Source: JACZUI01 sp965216725 (GTDB lineage Bacteria; Actinomycetota; Acidimicrobiia; Spongiisociales; ZC4RG35). From it: DNA of 64,000 bases. Shown here in pieces: positions 16,520 through 25,402 of this stretch. Numbering within the stretch: the stretch's first letter is position 1; the number at the start of each line of letters is the position of its first letter. The stretch spans positions 1-64,000 of the forward strand of contig CBDCGI010000005.1 in the NCBI GenBank assembly GCA_965216725.1, written 5' to 3'. The translations under genes were made by a program, and so were the position numbers. The notes below the pieces were generated by a model that worked only from the letters and a program-made list of their open reading frames with translations, was not told the DNA's origin and made no database searches.

Positions 16520-19500
16520 TCACTTGTCCAAAGACGCCCGGAGCGTCAAACACCGGTTCGCCTCATCCTCATGGCCAATTCGCTCGAAGGTCTCCGCGGC
16601 CTCGGTCAAACACAGGTAGGCCTCCTCTTTGAGCCCTGCCGCCCGCTGAGCTTCTCCGAGATCGCGCTTAGTGCAGGCGATGTTGAGGCCGAACTCGCCA
16701 AAGGCGGCGACCACCGGCAGGGACTCGTTCAGTAGCGACACCGCAGACTCGGCGTCACCGCCAGCCAGAGCCGCTTGGGCTCGCTCGGTTCCGACCAACG
16801 CCAGGCCGATGCGGTCGGCTCGTTGCCGACACAACTCTGTGGCCTCCTCGAGATAGCTCGCGGCCTCATCCAATCGTCCGCGATCCGCCAGAACACGGAC
16901 AATGCTGATGAGGCTGGCAACGACCCCTCGCAAGTGGCCGATTCGTCTCCTCGAGTTGAGACTTCGCATCAGGTGATGCTCAGCCGCATCGAGGTCTCCG
17001 CTCTCGAAATCGAGTTGGCCCCGCCACGACAACGCAAGAGCCTGACCACTTTCGTCTCCGACTTCCTCGTAATGTCGAAGGGCTGCGTCCAGCAACGAGG
17101 CGACCTGATCTAACCGCCCAGACAGCCTCTCGATGTTCGCCCTAGCCACAGCCACGGAGGCGCTGGCATGACGGCCGATTCCGTCTTCCAGAGAAACGAA
17201 TGTCTCGCACCACATGTACAAGGTTTCGCCTCTACGTCTGGTCGGAGCCCAAGCACCCAGCGTGTAGATGTCGAAGACACCAGGAGTCTCGAGGGTCGAG
17301 AGGAGCGTCTCGGCTCGATCGAGAAATGCTCCAGCTTCGTCATAGTCGAGTCGGAATGTGGCGAGCATGGCCAGGCAGAGATATGCGGAGACCTCGAGCG
17401 CATCATCATCAACGCCACGCGCCAGGTCACGGGCTTGTTTGAACAAGGCACCCGCGATCTCGAATTCGTCGCGATCGAATGGTCCTATCGCTGCGAGTAG
17501 CAGTGCCCGGCCAACCCGCGAATCGTCTGCCAGGGCCGTCGCCTCTGCGGCGCTCAGAGCGGCGAAACGCTCCATCTCCTCGAATCCCTTCCATCGAAAG
17601 GCAACCGCGGAGGCTGCCAACAGCAGGTCTGCCCGATCAGCCGACGGTCCAGATGCGTGCTCGAGTACACGCTCGATCAACTCGAGCCCTTCACCTAGAT
17701 GGGCCAGCCAGAGCCAATAGGGCCACAGTCGCGACGCGAGACGAACGGCAAGGCTGGGACTCGTGGCCAAGAGATGGTCGACTGCAGGGCCAAGTTCATC
17801 GCGTACCGCCGAGAGACGCGCGACCAGTTCAGCGCGGTCCGACGCATCGGTCATCCCGCCGGATTCTGACAATCGGAGCAACCACTCGGCGTGGGAGTCC
17901 CTCGTTTCTCGGAGAGCACCCTGGTGTCGCAAGGAGTCGAGGCCGTACTCTCTCATCGTCTCGAGAAGGCGATAGCGGAACTGTCCGTCGGCCGTGATAG
18001 CGACCATCGACTTCTCGGCCAGACGACTGAGAAGAGAGGCAATCTCACCCTGGATGTCCGACTGCGCTATCGACTGGGCTGCCTCCAGATCAAATGGACC
18101 GTTGAACACCGACAGCCTCAGAAACAAAGACTGCTCCGGTTCTGAAAGCAGATCGAAACTCCAATCGACGGTGGCCTTGAGGGTCCGCTGGCGACTCAAG
18201 GCAGTTCGCGCCCCGTCTACCAAAAGCCCCAAACGGTCATCGAGATTCTTCGCAACGTCGGCGACTGACAAGGTAGGAACGCGTGCCGCAGCCAGTTCGA
18301 GCGCCAAAGGCATACCATCGAGCCGGAAACACACCTGAGCAACCTCGGTCATGTTTTCTTCGCTGACTTCGAAGTCTGGTTGCACGGCCTGGACCCGCTC
18401 ACGAAACAACGTGATCGCGTCGAACCGATACATCTCGTCTGCGGGCGGCAGGTCAGTCGGGTCGGGTACGCGCAACGACGAGACTCTGCGAACTATCTCT
18501 CCCGGAACTCGGATCGGCTCTCGACTCGTGGCGAGCACAGTCAATCCGGGACAGCTCTCCAGGAGGTTTGCCATGGCTACGGCCACGCCATCAGCAACGT
18601 GTTCGCAATTGTCCAATATCAGAAGCACTTCGTCCTCGGCGATTCGGTCGGCGACAGCCTCGACGGCGGTTCTATCAGGCCCGCGGCGAACGTCCAGAGC
18701 CCTCATCAGCTCCGCGGACACCTCATCTGCCCGTGCCACCGGGGCAAGTTCGACGAGGAACACACCACCACTGAAGTCGTCGAGATGCCTTCGGCCCGCT
18801 TCAACGGCCAGCCGAGTCTTTCCGCATCCTCCGGGACCGACCAGTGTCACCGTCCGACCACTAGACAGCGCCTCTCCGAGTTCGCGCAGCTCCTTCTCTC
18901 GCCCGACGAAACTCGACAAGGGAGCACCGATATTCGTCGCAGGTCGCGACCTGGAAGACGCTCCCGGCTCGACCGGTAACAAGCGGCCCATCGCGATTTC
19001 GTCACGAAGACTCTGCGACGTCTTGTCGGGTGCAACGCCCAATTCGTCTTGCAGGACCCGCTCCAGCACGTCGTACTGACGCGCAGCAGCGCTCCTTTCG
19101 CCCGCCTTGGCGTAGAGCCGCATCAGCTCTCGATGAGCTGACTCGTTGGTCGGATCCTCCACCAGGATCTGGCGCAAGAGGTCCGCCGCCGCGTTCGCCT
19201 CACCAGAGTCTTCGAGCGCGTTGGCCAGCCCACGCATGAGGTCCAGATTCAAGCGGTGAAGGATCTCCCGTCGCCCAATTGCCCAATCTGAATATCGATC
19301 ATCCGGCAGGAGTTCTCCTGGGTAGAGATTCAGAGCGGTCTCGTAGTCCAATCTTGTCTGACTAACCAGCGCGTGACGCGCCGCAGACTCGAACTCCTCG
19401 ACGTCCACCGAGAGCCCTCCGCCAGGGCACAAGACCAACGTCTCCGCCTCCAAGGACAGAAGGGCACGCCCGTCGCCACCCGCCGAATCGATCGCCCGTC

Positions 19501-19735
19501 GGGCGGCATGCAGAACCTGATACAGATTGTTGGCTGCTGCATCCATATCCCTATCGGGCCACAGAAGATCAAGAACTTCGTCGCGCTGCTTTCGCCAACC
19601 ACGCGAAAGGGCAAGCAGTTTGATTAGATCCCTGGCCTTGCTCAGACGCCACACCGATGGCTCGACGGATCGGTCGCCAACCCAGACTTGGAAGTCGCCG
19701 AGAAGCACAACACGGAGTTGGCTGTTGTGACCCAT
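16520..19735 (-). CDS. AfsR/SARP-type regulator: BTAD plus NB-ARC-like ATPase plus TPR
   Basis: A 1071-aa multidomain activator. Residues 5-95 are a winged-helix OmpR-like DNA-binding domain (LRVVLLGDFQVWVGDRSV, then WRLSKARDLIKLLAL). Residues 105-245 are the bacterial activation domain (BTAD). A STAND ATPase follows with a P-loop GPGGCGKTRLA at about 300-310 and Walker B LLILDNCEH near 375. From about 640 to the end are TPR-like helical repeats. The TPR part usually senses a ligand or protein and the ATPase switches the protein on. The oxidase downstream is its likeliest target. The start ATG at 19735 places the DNA-binding domain at the N-terminus. Confidence 0.9.
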   Translation of the reverse strand: MGHNSQLRVVLLGDFQVWVGDRSVEPSVWRLSKARDLIKLLALSRGWRKQRDEVLDLLWPDRDMDAAANNLYQVLHAARRAIDSAGGDGRALLSLEAETLVLCPGGGLSVDVEEFESAARHALVSQTRLDYETALNLYPGELLPDDRYSDWAIGRREILHRLNLDLMRGLANALEDSGEANAAADLLRQILVEDPTNESAHRELMRLYAKAGERSAAARQYDVLERVLQDELGVAPDKTSQSLRDEIAMGRLLPVEPGASSRSRPATNIGAPLSSFVGREKELRELGEALSSGRTVTLVGPGGCGKTRLAVEAGRRHLDDFSGGVFLVELAPVARADEVSAELMRALDVRRGPDRTAVEAVADRIAEDEVLLILDNCEHVADGVAVAMANLLESCPGLTVLATSREPIRVPGEIVRRVSSLRVPDPTDLPPADEMYRFDAITLFRERVQAVQPDFEVSEENMTEVAQVCFRLDGMPLALELAAARVPTLSVADVAKNLDDRLGLLVDGARTALSRQRTLKATVDWSFDLLSEPEQSLFLRLSVFNGPFDLEAAQSIAQSDIQGEIASLLSRLAEKSMVAITADGQFRYRLLETMREYGLDSLRHQGALRETRDSHAEWLLRLSESGGMTDASDRAELVARLSAVRDELGPAVDHLLATSPSLAVRLASRLWPYWLWLAHLGEGLELIERVLEHASGPSADRADLLLAASAVAFRWKGFEEMERFAALSAAEATALADDSRVGRALLLAAIGPFDRDEFEIAGALFKQARDLARGVDDDALEVSAYLCLAMLATFRLDYDEAGAFLDRAETLLSTLETPGVFDIYTLGAWAPTRRRGETLYMWCETFVSLEDGIGRHASASVAVARANIERLSGRLDQVASLLDAALRHYEEVGDESGQALALSWRGQLDFESGDLDAAEHHLMRSLNSRRRIGHLRGVVASLISIVRVLADRGRLDEAASYLEEATELCRQRADRIGLALVGTERAQAALAGGDAESAVSLLNESLPVVAAFGEFGLNIACTKRDLGEAQRAAGLKEEAYLCLTEAAETFERIGHEDEANRCLTLRASLDK

Positions 19736-19820
19736 TTGGAGGACCCTATTTTGTCGGCTGCCACCGAGCCGAGGGATTGCGAGAGCACCTCGCAGAAAAT
19801 GAGGGGGTCACGGCACGAAT

Positions 19821-20023
19821 CTTGTGGGCCCTCTGTGGAGCGCGAGAATCAACCAGCGCCTCAATCGGCTCGTCGGACGCGGTCAGAAATCGCCCTGACC
19901 AGAGTGTTTAGTGGAGCTGACGGGATTTGAACCCGTGACCCCCTCGTTGCGAAAGATGCGGTCATAGCCCTCTGACCAGGGGGAACGATCTGCAATTGCG
20001 GCGTTGTGGGGCGGCTGTGGGCC
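19821..20023. repeat. Cassette junction F (tRNA-Ala 3' half with two arms)
   Basis: Left arm CTTGTGGGCCCTCTGTGG at 19821-19838; CCCTGACCAGAG at 19893-19904; tRNA 3' half 19911-19953, T-stem identical to the intact gene; GATGCGGTCA at 19955-19964; CTCTGACCAGGGGG to 19983; right arm GTTGTGGGGCGGCTGTGGG from 20003, 50 nt past the core, with continuing similarity to junctions D and E (CCGAGCGACGTGAGA). The 19736-20217 gap holds this junction and a weak hairpin at 19785-19808, no gene. Confidence 0.85.
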
Positions 20024-20217
20024 GAGCGACGTGAGATCACGTGAGACGCCGGGCATGCAACAAGATCGAAGAATGGCACACCCAACCGCAACTCTCCTAT
20101 CGCCAGCGGCACACGCCACCTCGCCGGTCGTGACACGGGAAAGTCCACTCAGCATGGTGTTGGGGCGAGCACTGGCCATAGAATCTCTGACTCGTCTGGA
20201 GGGATACCACCGTCACT

Positions 20218-20901
20218 CTGAAACCGAGAACAATCTTCGTTGACGAGAGTGGCGTGGGTGGTCAAGGACCCTTCATCGTCGTCGGCGCTCTCAAGTTCGC
20301 TAGGGACTACGGCTTGGTCACAAACGAACTTGTCACCTTGCGTGACAAGGCCAACTGGAGATCCGAAGCCCACTTTTCCAAGATCAATCGGACCACCGAG
20401 CATCTCTACCGGGAGACCATCAAGATTGTCGCCGAATCCGGTGCCCGCTTTAGGTACGTGGTTCACGATCGGCGGCAACCGAACCTCGACTTTGAACGCC
20501 ATAAGGAACCCTGGAAGCGTGACGCTCAACTGGCGATTCGCCTCCTACGGTCGGCCACATGGACCGGCGAGACAGTCACGTCCATCATCGACTACGTGTC
20601 AACGCCGCGCTCGGTTAATTACGAGAACTACATCCACGTAGCTGTAAATCGGCTGCTCGGGGAGGAACAGGTTGTCTCTGTTCTCAGAATGGACTCCAAG
20701 ACCTGTTGGGGCCTCCAACTCGCTGACATCCTCACTGGAGCGGTAGCGCACCAATACATGCAGTCAGTCAAGTCCGAGGTCAAGGCGACGACGCCAAAAG
20801 GGAGGGTCGCTGGGTTCGTCGCCGAGACCTACAACCTTGAGTCACTGATCATGGCTGATTCCAAGAAACTCAAAATGATCGGACTACCAAAGAAGGATTA
20901 A
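20218..20901 (+). CDS. DUF3800 domain protein
   Basis: Member of DUF3800, a family often found on mobile elements and without an established activity. The N-terminal strand TIFVDESG and the C-terminal segment LQLADILTGAVAHQY carry the conserved acidic residues. The first ATG/GTG/TTG in frame (GTG 20254) lies after the DESG motif and would remove it. The frame opens at 20191; a GGAGGG ribosome-like site lies at 20198-20203 and CTG 20218 is the most plausible start, which I use with caution. It is followed after 37 nt by a promoter-like sequence and structured RNA. Confidence 0.75.
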   Translation: MKPRTIFVDESGVGGQGPFIVVGALKFARDYGLVTNELVTLRDKANWRSEAHFSKINRTTEHLYRETIKIVAESGARFRYVVHDRRQPNLDFERHKEPWKRDAQLAIRLLRSATWTGETVTSIIDYVSTPRSVNYENYIHVAVNRLLGEEQVVSVLRMDSKTCWGLQLADILTGAVAHQYMQSVKSEVKATTPKGRVAGFVAETYNLESLIMADSKKLKMIGLPKKD

Positions 20902-20937
20902 GGGTTCACTAAAGGGCACCGACGCTATAGAGTGGAC

Positions 20938-21077
20938 GGTGTCCACGGTGTGAGTCTCCGACTCCTAGCCGTGGCCGAGGTGCGAGCCCCCGGCTCTCAG
21001 CCTCGCAGCGCCACACGGCGCAACACATCATTACTCAGGAAGGGGCCTCTCAAACGGGAGGTCCCTTCCTCCTTTAT
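20938..21077 (+). ncRNA. Candidate structured small RNA, unknown family
   Basis: A promoter-like pair (TTCACT 20905, TATAGA 20926-20931) precedes about 140 nt that fold into four consecutive elements: stem CCACGG/CCGTGG (20943/20969) enclosing GAGTC/GACTC; stem CGAGG/CCTCG (20976/21001) enclosing GAGCC/GGCTC with a CCC loop; GCGCC/GGCGC with an ACAC loop (21008-21021); and a 13-bp terminator hairpin at 21037-21070. Such a run of perfect stems is unlikely in coding DNA. I cannot match it to a known RNA family. It follows the DUF3800 gene. Confidence 0.5.
21037..21077 (+). terminator. Strong hairpin terminator
   Basis: Thirteen-pair stem AGGAAGGGGCCTC/GAGGTCCCTTCCT with one G-T pair and an 8-nt loop, followed by CCTTTAT. 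It would end transcription from the DUF3800 gene or from the small RNA candidate. Confidence 0.75.
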
Positions 21078-21221
21078 CGGCCAATCTCTTGGTCCGCGGG
21101 CGACAGACCCAGATCTTTCGAGCCGGGGATGTCGCTCGAATAGATGGACTGCGGGCCCGGCGTGAGTCAGGAACCACGAAGATCGCGTGAGTGTGTGCAG
21201 GGTCAAGGCCTGAGATTGTGG

Positions 21222-21500
21222 TCAGGAGCAGTTCTGAAGGAATTGCTCGATCGCCGCGTCATCCTCAAACGTCGAAGCCAACTCGGACGCTCGTTTGATT
21301 GGTCCCTTGACCTCATTTGGGGCGACCTCATATAGAGCGGCCATCGCCTCTTGCCTGCTCTGGTCCCGCACCGTCTCGTACGTCTGACAGAACACACCGA
21401 TCTCCTCGACGGTCGCTGGCAACGGAGCCGTGGTCGCAGTGTTGGGAGCGCCAGCACACGCAGCCAACACCACCGCCATCAAGACCATGTGTCGCCTCAT
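21222..21500 (-). CDS. Small lipoprotein, unrecognised
   Basis: A 92-aa secreted protein. MRRHMVLMAVVLAACAG is a lipoprotein signal peptide with lipobox LAAC, so the mature protein should begin at Cys15 and be anchored outside the membrane. The mature part has two further Cys residues (FCQTYE and QNCS at the end) that could form a disulfide, and acidic helical sequence between them. Its ATG overlaps the stop of the membrane-protein gene upstream by 4 nt, so the two are co-translated. A larger in-frame extension to 21959 only shadows that gene. Confidence 0.65.
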   Translation of the reverse strand: MRRHMVLMAVVLAACAGAPNTATTAPLPATVEEIGVFCQTYETVRDQSRQEAMAALYEVAPNEVKGPIKRASELASTFEDDAAIEQFLQNCS

Positions 21501-22306
21501 GAGGACAGTTTGTGACGCAAGCTCCGGATGATTCGTATCACGAGTGCAAGTCCGGCAATCGCCCAGCAGGCCAACATTCCTTGAATTGCGAACCCCGCCA
21601 GAGAGTCGGCCGTCTCGACCGACCAAGGCAGTGCGATCGGGTTTGGAATCGAGCCGACGAGCATCGGATGAAACAGGGCGATTATCCCGAGCGCTGCTGC
21701 CACGACGTAGGTGAATCGGACTGCCCAGCGCCAACCTCTCGAAGGGAGGCGGCCGTTGGGGATCGTCATCAAGAAACGAGGAACGATCACTACCAGCAGA
21801 AGGATCCACGTAACCGAACCAACTAGCGCCGCGAGCCGACCGCCGGGCAGACTCCCAGGTTCGATCATCGTCCCCCTTACCGCATACGCACCGGCAACCG
21901 CACCGACCAAGTCGACTAGTGGACCGAGAATCAGAAGCCATCCGATCTGATTCCCCCACCTGAGCACCAGTAATGCTCCAAGAGCAGCGATTGCAGTCAG
22001 CACCACCGGATACGCAAATCCACCGTGATCATCGAATGGGACACATTCCACCTGCCCTGAAGCGACGAGCTCCCCGGCGTCGGAACAGACAGGCTGGCCG
22101 CTGTAAACAAGCTGCTCGTAAGCCTCGACGTCGAAGTCACTTGAGCTGACGTAGCTCGGGATCGGTTCATCGGATAGACCGGACTCGAGCACCGTCAGCA
22201 CCAACCCAAGGGCCAATACCAGAAAGACCAAGCCGTAGATCCGGACTCGCCGTCTGCCGTAGGTAGTCGGCCTGGCATGGGGTTCCACTGTTGTGTTCGA
22301 ATTCAC
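21497..22306 (-). CDS. Membrane protein resembling a histidine-kinase sensor domain
   Basis: A 269-aa protein with a short cytoplasmic N-tail, one helix, an extracytoplasmic loop of about 60 residues with two Cys (QPVCSDAGE, VECVPFDD), and then about six helices. The segment FLMTIPNGRLPSRGWRWAVR and the last helix before RIIRS match LLLLTFPNGRLVSTRWRWVPG and LIVRFFRS in the sensor part of the kinase at 22416. It looks like a stand-alone copy of that membrane domain without kinase. Start GTG 22306 has AAAGGAGGAGAAGGA just upstream. It is divergent from the kinase gene. Confidence 0.65.
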   Translation of the reverse strand: MNSNTTVEPHARPTTYGRRRVRIYGLVFLVLALGLVLTVLESGLSDEPIPSYVSSSDFDVEAYEQLVYSGQPVCSDAGELVASGQVECVPFDDHGGFAYPVVLTAIAALGALLVLRWGNQIGWLLILGPLVDLVGAVAGAYAVRGTMIEPGSLPGGRLAALVGSVTWILLLVVIVPRFLMTIPNGRLPSRGWRWAVRFTYVVAAALGIIALFHPMLVGSIPNPIALPWSVETADSLAGFAIQGMLACWAIAGLALVIRIIRSLRHKLSS

Positions 22307-22415
22307 TCCTTCTCCTCCTTTGGAGACGTCATTCGAACGTAAGGTCCGATCCGGCCAACCGACACATGGCCTACCCCACATCTGATCACCGTGGAGACAC
22401 CACCCGGCTTTAGGT

Positions 22416-24611
22416 ATGCCAACGGTGTCTCCAACGCCCCGTGGTTGGCATGATTGGGCGATGACCCGGGCCTGGATGGTTTTAGTGGGTGTCCTGATCG
22501 CTGCCGTGGCCACGCTCGTCCTCACGCTGGGAACCTCGGACACGCGAGCACCTGTCGTCGCCTTCGAAGATTTCACCTATCAGGAGGCCGAGCGGACCCT
22601 GAGCGAGGTTCCACTACTGCTGGCAGACGACCCGGCGCTTGACGTTGAAGACTTGGATGGTCGATACCCGCTCCTGACTGCCATCGAAGGGCCGGAGCCT
22701 GCAGGCGTGGCATGGGCAGCCCTCGGCGTTCTGACCGCACTTCTTGGGGTTCTTGCCTGGGTCCGGGCATCCAACCGGTTCGGCTGGTATCTGATGGCGG
22801 TTGGAATCGTGGCGGTGGCGTTTGGAATGGCGCGCGCTGTCTCCGATTTCGCAGTCCACAGAAGCCCTACGGAATCGGTCTTCGGATCCCAGGCGGCTTT
22901 TGCACTCGCAGACACTCTGTGGATTCCCTTGGGTGTCGTCTTGGGGCCGCTTCTCTTGTTGACGTTTCCCAATGGCCGGCTTGTCTCGACGAGGTGGCGC
23001 TGGGTTCCAGGGGTGGCGTTGCTGTCCGGTGCGCTTTTGTTGGTTCAACTGGCTCATCCCCGTCGTTACGACGGACGTGCCCTGGCTCCATACCCAGCTC
23101 CGAATCTCGACATCCTCGAGCCTCTCTTCAATCTGGGGATCTACCTATGGATGCTGGCCTTGGCGGTCGCCGGTTTGTCTCTGATAGTGCGGTTCTTCCG
23201 ATCGGCCGGCTCAGAGCGGGACCAGCTCAAGTGGGTTACGTATGGGCTCGTGGTCTCCCTAGCTCTGCTCGCCTTGTCAGACCTGGCGCAGCGATTCGGC
23301 GGTGATCCAGCCATCTGGGGGCCCGTTGCCAGTGCCGGCTTCCTCTTCTTGTTACCCCTCACGTTTCTCTTCTCGATCTTTCGCTACCGACTTTTCTCTA
23401 TCGACATCGTGATCAACCGCACAGTGCTGTTCGGTGTCCTCTCTCTGCTCGTGGCATTGACATACGTCGCTGCCATCGCAGTGGCTGGATCGCTGGTAGG
23501 AGCCGGAAATGTGACGTCAGCTCTCATTGCGATGACCGTCACGGCCTTCGCGTTCGAGCCACTGCGAGTGAGGACCGTGTCCCTCTTCGACCGGCTCGTC
23601 TGGAGGAGGCGCTCGGAGCCAGGCGACGCGCTGACCGAAGTATTCACCACAATCGAAGACCGAGACGGAGATGAGGGCATGACGACCGTCGTCGGTGCCG
23701 TTGCTGAGGCTACCAATGCCCGCTACGTGGCGCTTTGGATCAACAATGGGGAAGACATTCGGCTGTTGGTGACAGCTCCTTCGGACGTTGAACAGTCGCT
23801 GGACGACGGGTGGGACGTCGTCGCACCAGTTGGCGACACCGGAGCTCTCGGGGTCCGCATGTCACCCGGCGACCGGCTCCGGCGACAGGAGAGGAGACTT
23901 GTCCACGACCTGGCGGGGCTCGCTGCGCTCCTCCTCAAGAACAACCAGTTGCGGTCAGATTTGGACGGCATAGTCGCTGAGCTCGAAACCAGGCACGGCG
24001 AGCTCATAGCCGCCGAAAGACGTCTGCAGGATGTCGTCGATCGGACACGAGCGGATGTGGAGCGCGACCTCCACGACGGGGCACAGGCGAGAGCTGTTGC
24101 CCTTGCCTCGGCCATCGGATTGGCCCGGGTCGCCCCCACCTCCACAGACCCGCAGCAACTGGCTTCTCTAATCGAGAACGCAGAAGAGGAGGTCGTTTCC
24201 TTCGCAAACGGCCTGTACCCCGCCGCTCTTGGCGCGAGCGGACTCGAAGGAGCGATTCGGGGTCAAGCTCGCCTCCTCCTGCCGGACGCAGTCGTCCAAG
24301 TGGAAGCTGACGGGGTACCCCAAGACATCGCGGCAGTTGCGTACCTGGTGGCCAGCGAAGCCATCTTGAACGTGGCCAAGCACGCCGGGTCGTCGCAAAA
24401 CCCACCAAGGATCAGATGCGCGACGGATGGTTCCGAGCTCAGCATCGTTGTCAGCGACGACGGACCAGGCTTCTCGGTTCCTGCGCGGTCGACTGGCTCA
24501 GGGCTCAAAAACATCAGGGAGAGAGTCGAAGCCCTGGAGGGCTCCCTTCGTGTTGACTCGACGCCCGGCTATGGAACCAACCTCCTAGCCACAATCCCTG
24601 TGACACCATGA
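22416..24611 (+). CDS. Membrane sensor histidine kinase, HisKA_3 type
   Basis: A 731-aa sensor kinase. Residues 20-330 hold an extracytoplasmic loop and about eight helices; then FRYRLFSIDIVINRTVLFG introduces a further helical pair and a linker. A GAF-like segment follows around 430-500. The H-box is VERDLHDGAQARAVALASA with His near 551, and the ATPase domain shows EAILNVAKHAG, VVSDDGPGFSVP and GSGLKNIRERVEAL. An alternative ATG at 22461 would drop 15 residues. Its stop overlaps the next gene by 4 nt. It phosphorylates, most likely, the regulator at 25399. Confidence 0.9.
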   Translation: MPTVSPTPRGWHDWAMTRAWMVLVGVLIAAVATLVLTLGTSDTRAPVVAFEDFTYQEAERTLSEVPLLLADDPALDVEDLDGRYPLLTAIEGPEPAGVAWAALGVLTALLGVLAWVRASNRFGWYLMAVGIVAVAFGMARAVSDFAVHRSPTESVFGSQAAFALADTLWIPLGVVLGPLLLLTFPNGRLVSTRWRWVPGVALLSGALLLVQLAHPRRYDGRALAPYPAPNLDILEPLFNLGIYLWMLALAVAGLSLIVRFFRSAGSERDQLKWVTYGLVVSLALLALSDLAQRFGGDPAIWGPVASAGFLFLLPLTFLFSIFRYRLFSIDIVINRTVLFGVLSLLVALTYVAAIAVAGSLVGAGNVTSALIAMTVTAFAFEPLRVRTVSLFDRLVWRRRSEPGDALTEVFTTIEDRDGDEGMTTVVGAVAEATNARYVALWINNGEDIRLLVTAPSDVEQSLDDGWDVVAPVGDTGALGVRMSPGDRLRRQERRLVHDLAGLAALLLKNNQLRSDLDGIVAELETRHGELIAAERRLQDVVDRTRADVERDLHDGAQARAVALASAIGLARVAPTSTDPQQLASLIENAEEEVVSFANGLYPAALGASGLEGAIRGQARLLLPDAVVQVEADGVPQDIAAVAYLVASEAILNVAKHAGSSQNPPRIRCATDGSELSIVVSDDGPGFSVPARSTGSGLKNIRERVEALEGSLRVDSTPGYGTNLLATIPVTP

Positions 24612-25402
24612 CATCCCAGAGCCTTCCCGCCACGGCACGCATATTGATCTCCAGTGCTAGCGGCCTCGTCGCCGTGACAGTCTTCTCTCTCATGGCGCTG
24701 CCGTTCGGCTTCGCAGGGCTCACCGAGCCGACACCAGCGCCCATCCTCTTGGGCGCTGCAATTCTGACAACTGTCATGCCACAGGTTCGCAGGTCTATGG
24801 GGCGGGTCATTGAACGGAATCCAAGATGGGCGAGCGGCGACTCATATGAGCTCATGGCAGCCGGATCGCGCCTCAAGCCTGAGACCGGGCCCAATGCTGT
24901 GCTCAGCGAACTGGCTGAGCTTGCCCGAAGGTCTGCGGCTGGCAGTTCAGCCAAGGTCCAATCCGAAATCGGTGAAGCAGAATCCGGCACTCCCAGCTCA
25001 ACCGCGTTCCGAACCTCCGTGAACCACCTAGGCCGGGAGATCGCTTCAATAACGGTAACGAGTTCTAGCCCTCTGAAGCCTCAGCAGCGAAAGAGAGTGG
25101 AGCAGCTGGCATTGTCAGTCGGAGTGGTTGTAGCCAATGCTGTTGTCATCGGCAGCATCGAGGAGAGAATCTCGGAGTTGGATCGCACCATCGAACTCAT
25201 CACGATGAGAAGAAGGTCTGTCGTCGAAGCGGAGGCAGCGGAAAGGCAACGGGTCGCCAGCGATGTTGTCGCCGGGACCGAGCCCATGTTTCGACAACTT
25301 GAGTCATCCATAGGGGCCGGGGACTTCGGCGACGCCGCAGACACGTGTGACCAGCTCATAGTGTTTCTCCGTGGCTTCTCGACGGCCATGCGGGAGCAAT
25401 GA
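24608..25402 (+). CDS. Degenerate histidine kinase-like protein without His and ATPase domain
   Basis: A 264-aa protein with one or two N-terminal helices (residues 10-60), a GAF-like region (85-180) and a helical hairpin whose sequence AEAAERQRVASDVVAGTEPMFRQ lines up with a HisKA_3 box such as ADVERDLHDGAQARAVA, but with Val-Ala in place of the His-Asp. No HATPase_c domain follows. It overlaps the kinase before it and the regulator after it by 4 nt each, so all three are made together. I infer an accessory, non-catalytic dimerisation partner. It may also be a decayed kinase, but the intact frame argues against that. Confidence 0.65.
   Translation: MTSQSLPATARILISSASGLVAVTVFSLMALPFGFAGLTEPTPAPILLGAAILTTVMPQVRRSMGRVIERNPRWASGDSYELMAAGSRLKPETGPNAVLSELAELARRSAAGSSAKVQSEIGEAESGTPSSTAFRTSVNHLGREIASITVTSSSPLKPQQRKRVEQLALSVGVVVANAVVIGSIEERISELDRTIELITMRRRSVVEAEAAERQRVASDVVAGTEPMFRQLESSIGAGDFGDAADTCDQLIVFLRGFSTAMREQ

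Larger units (their letters stand above)
14819..19953. mobile_element. Integrase-less tRNA-Ala-bounded cassette 3 (5.1 kb)
   Basis: Core E to core F, with a right arm at 14868 and a left arm at 19821. Both genes, an FAD-linked oxidase and a very large AfsR-like regulator, are on the minus strand and fill nearly the whole unit. No recombinase is encoded. Unit mobility is inferred. Confidence 0.65.

Noticed and set aside
7265..19953. Functional tRNA genes at the repeats
   Set aside because: Each copy lacks D-arm, 5' acceptor strand and 5' anticodon stem; only the copy at 26425-26501 folds completely.
20932..21165. Protein-coding gene over the small RNA candidate
   Set aside because: The frame covers the perfect stems and terminator, has no ribosome site and no recognisable protein features.
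21501..21959. Long N-terminal extension of the lipoprotein gene
   Set aside because: It only shadows the membrane-protein gene in another frame; the ATG at 21500 begins a clear lipoprotein signal.
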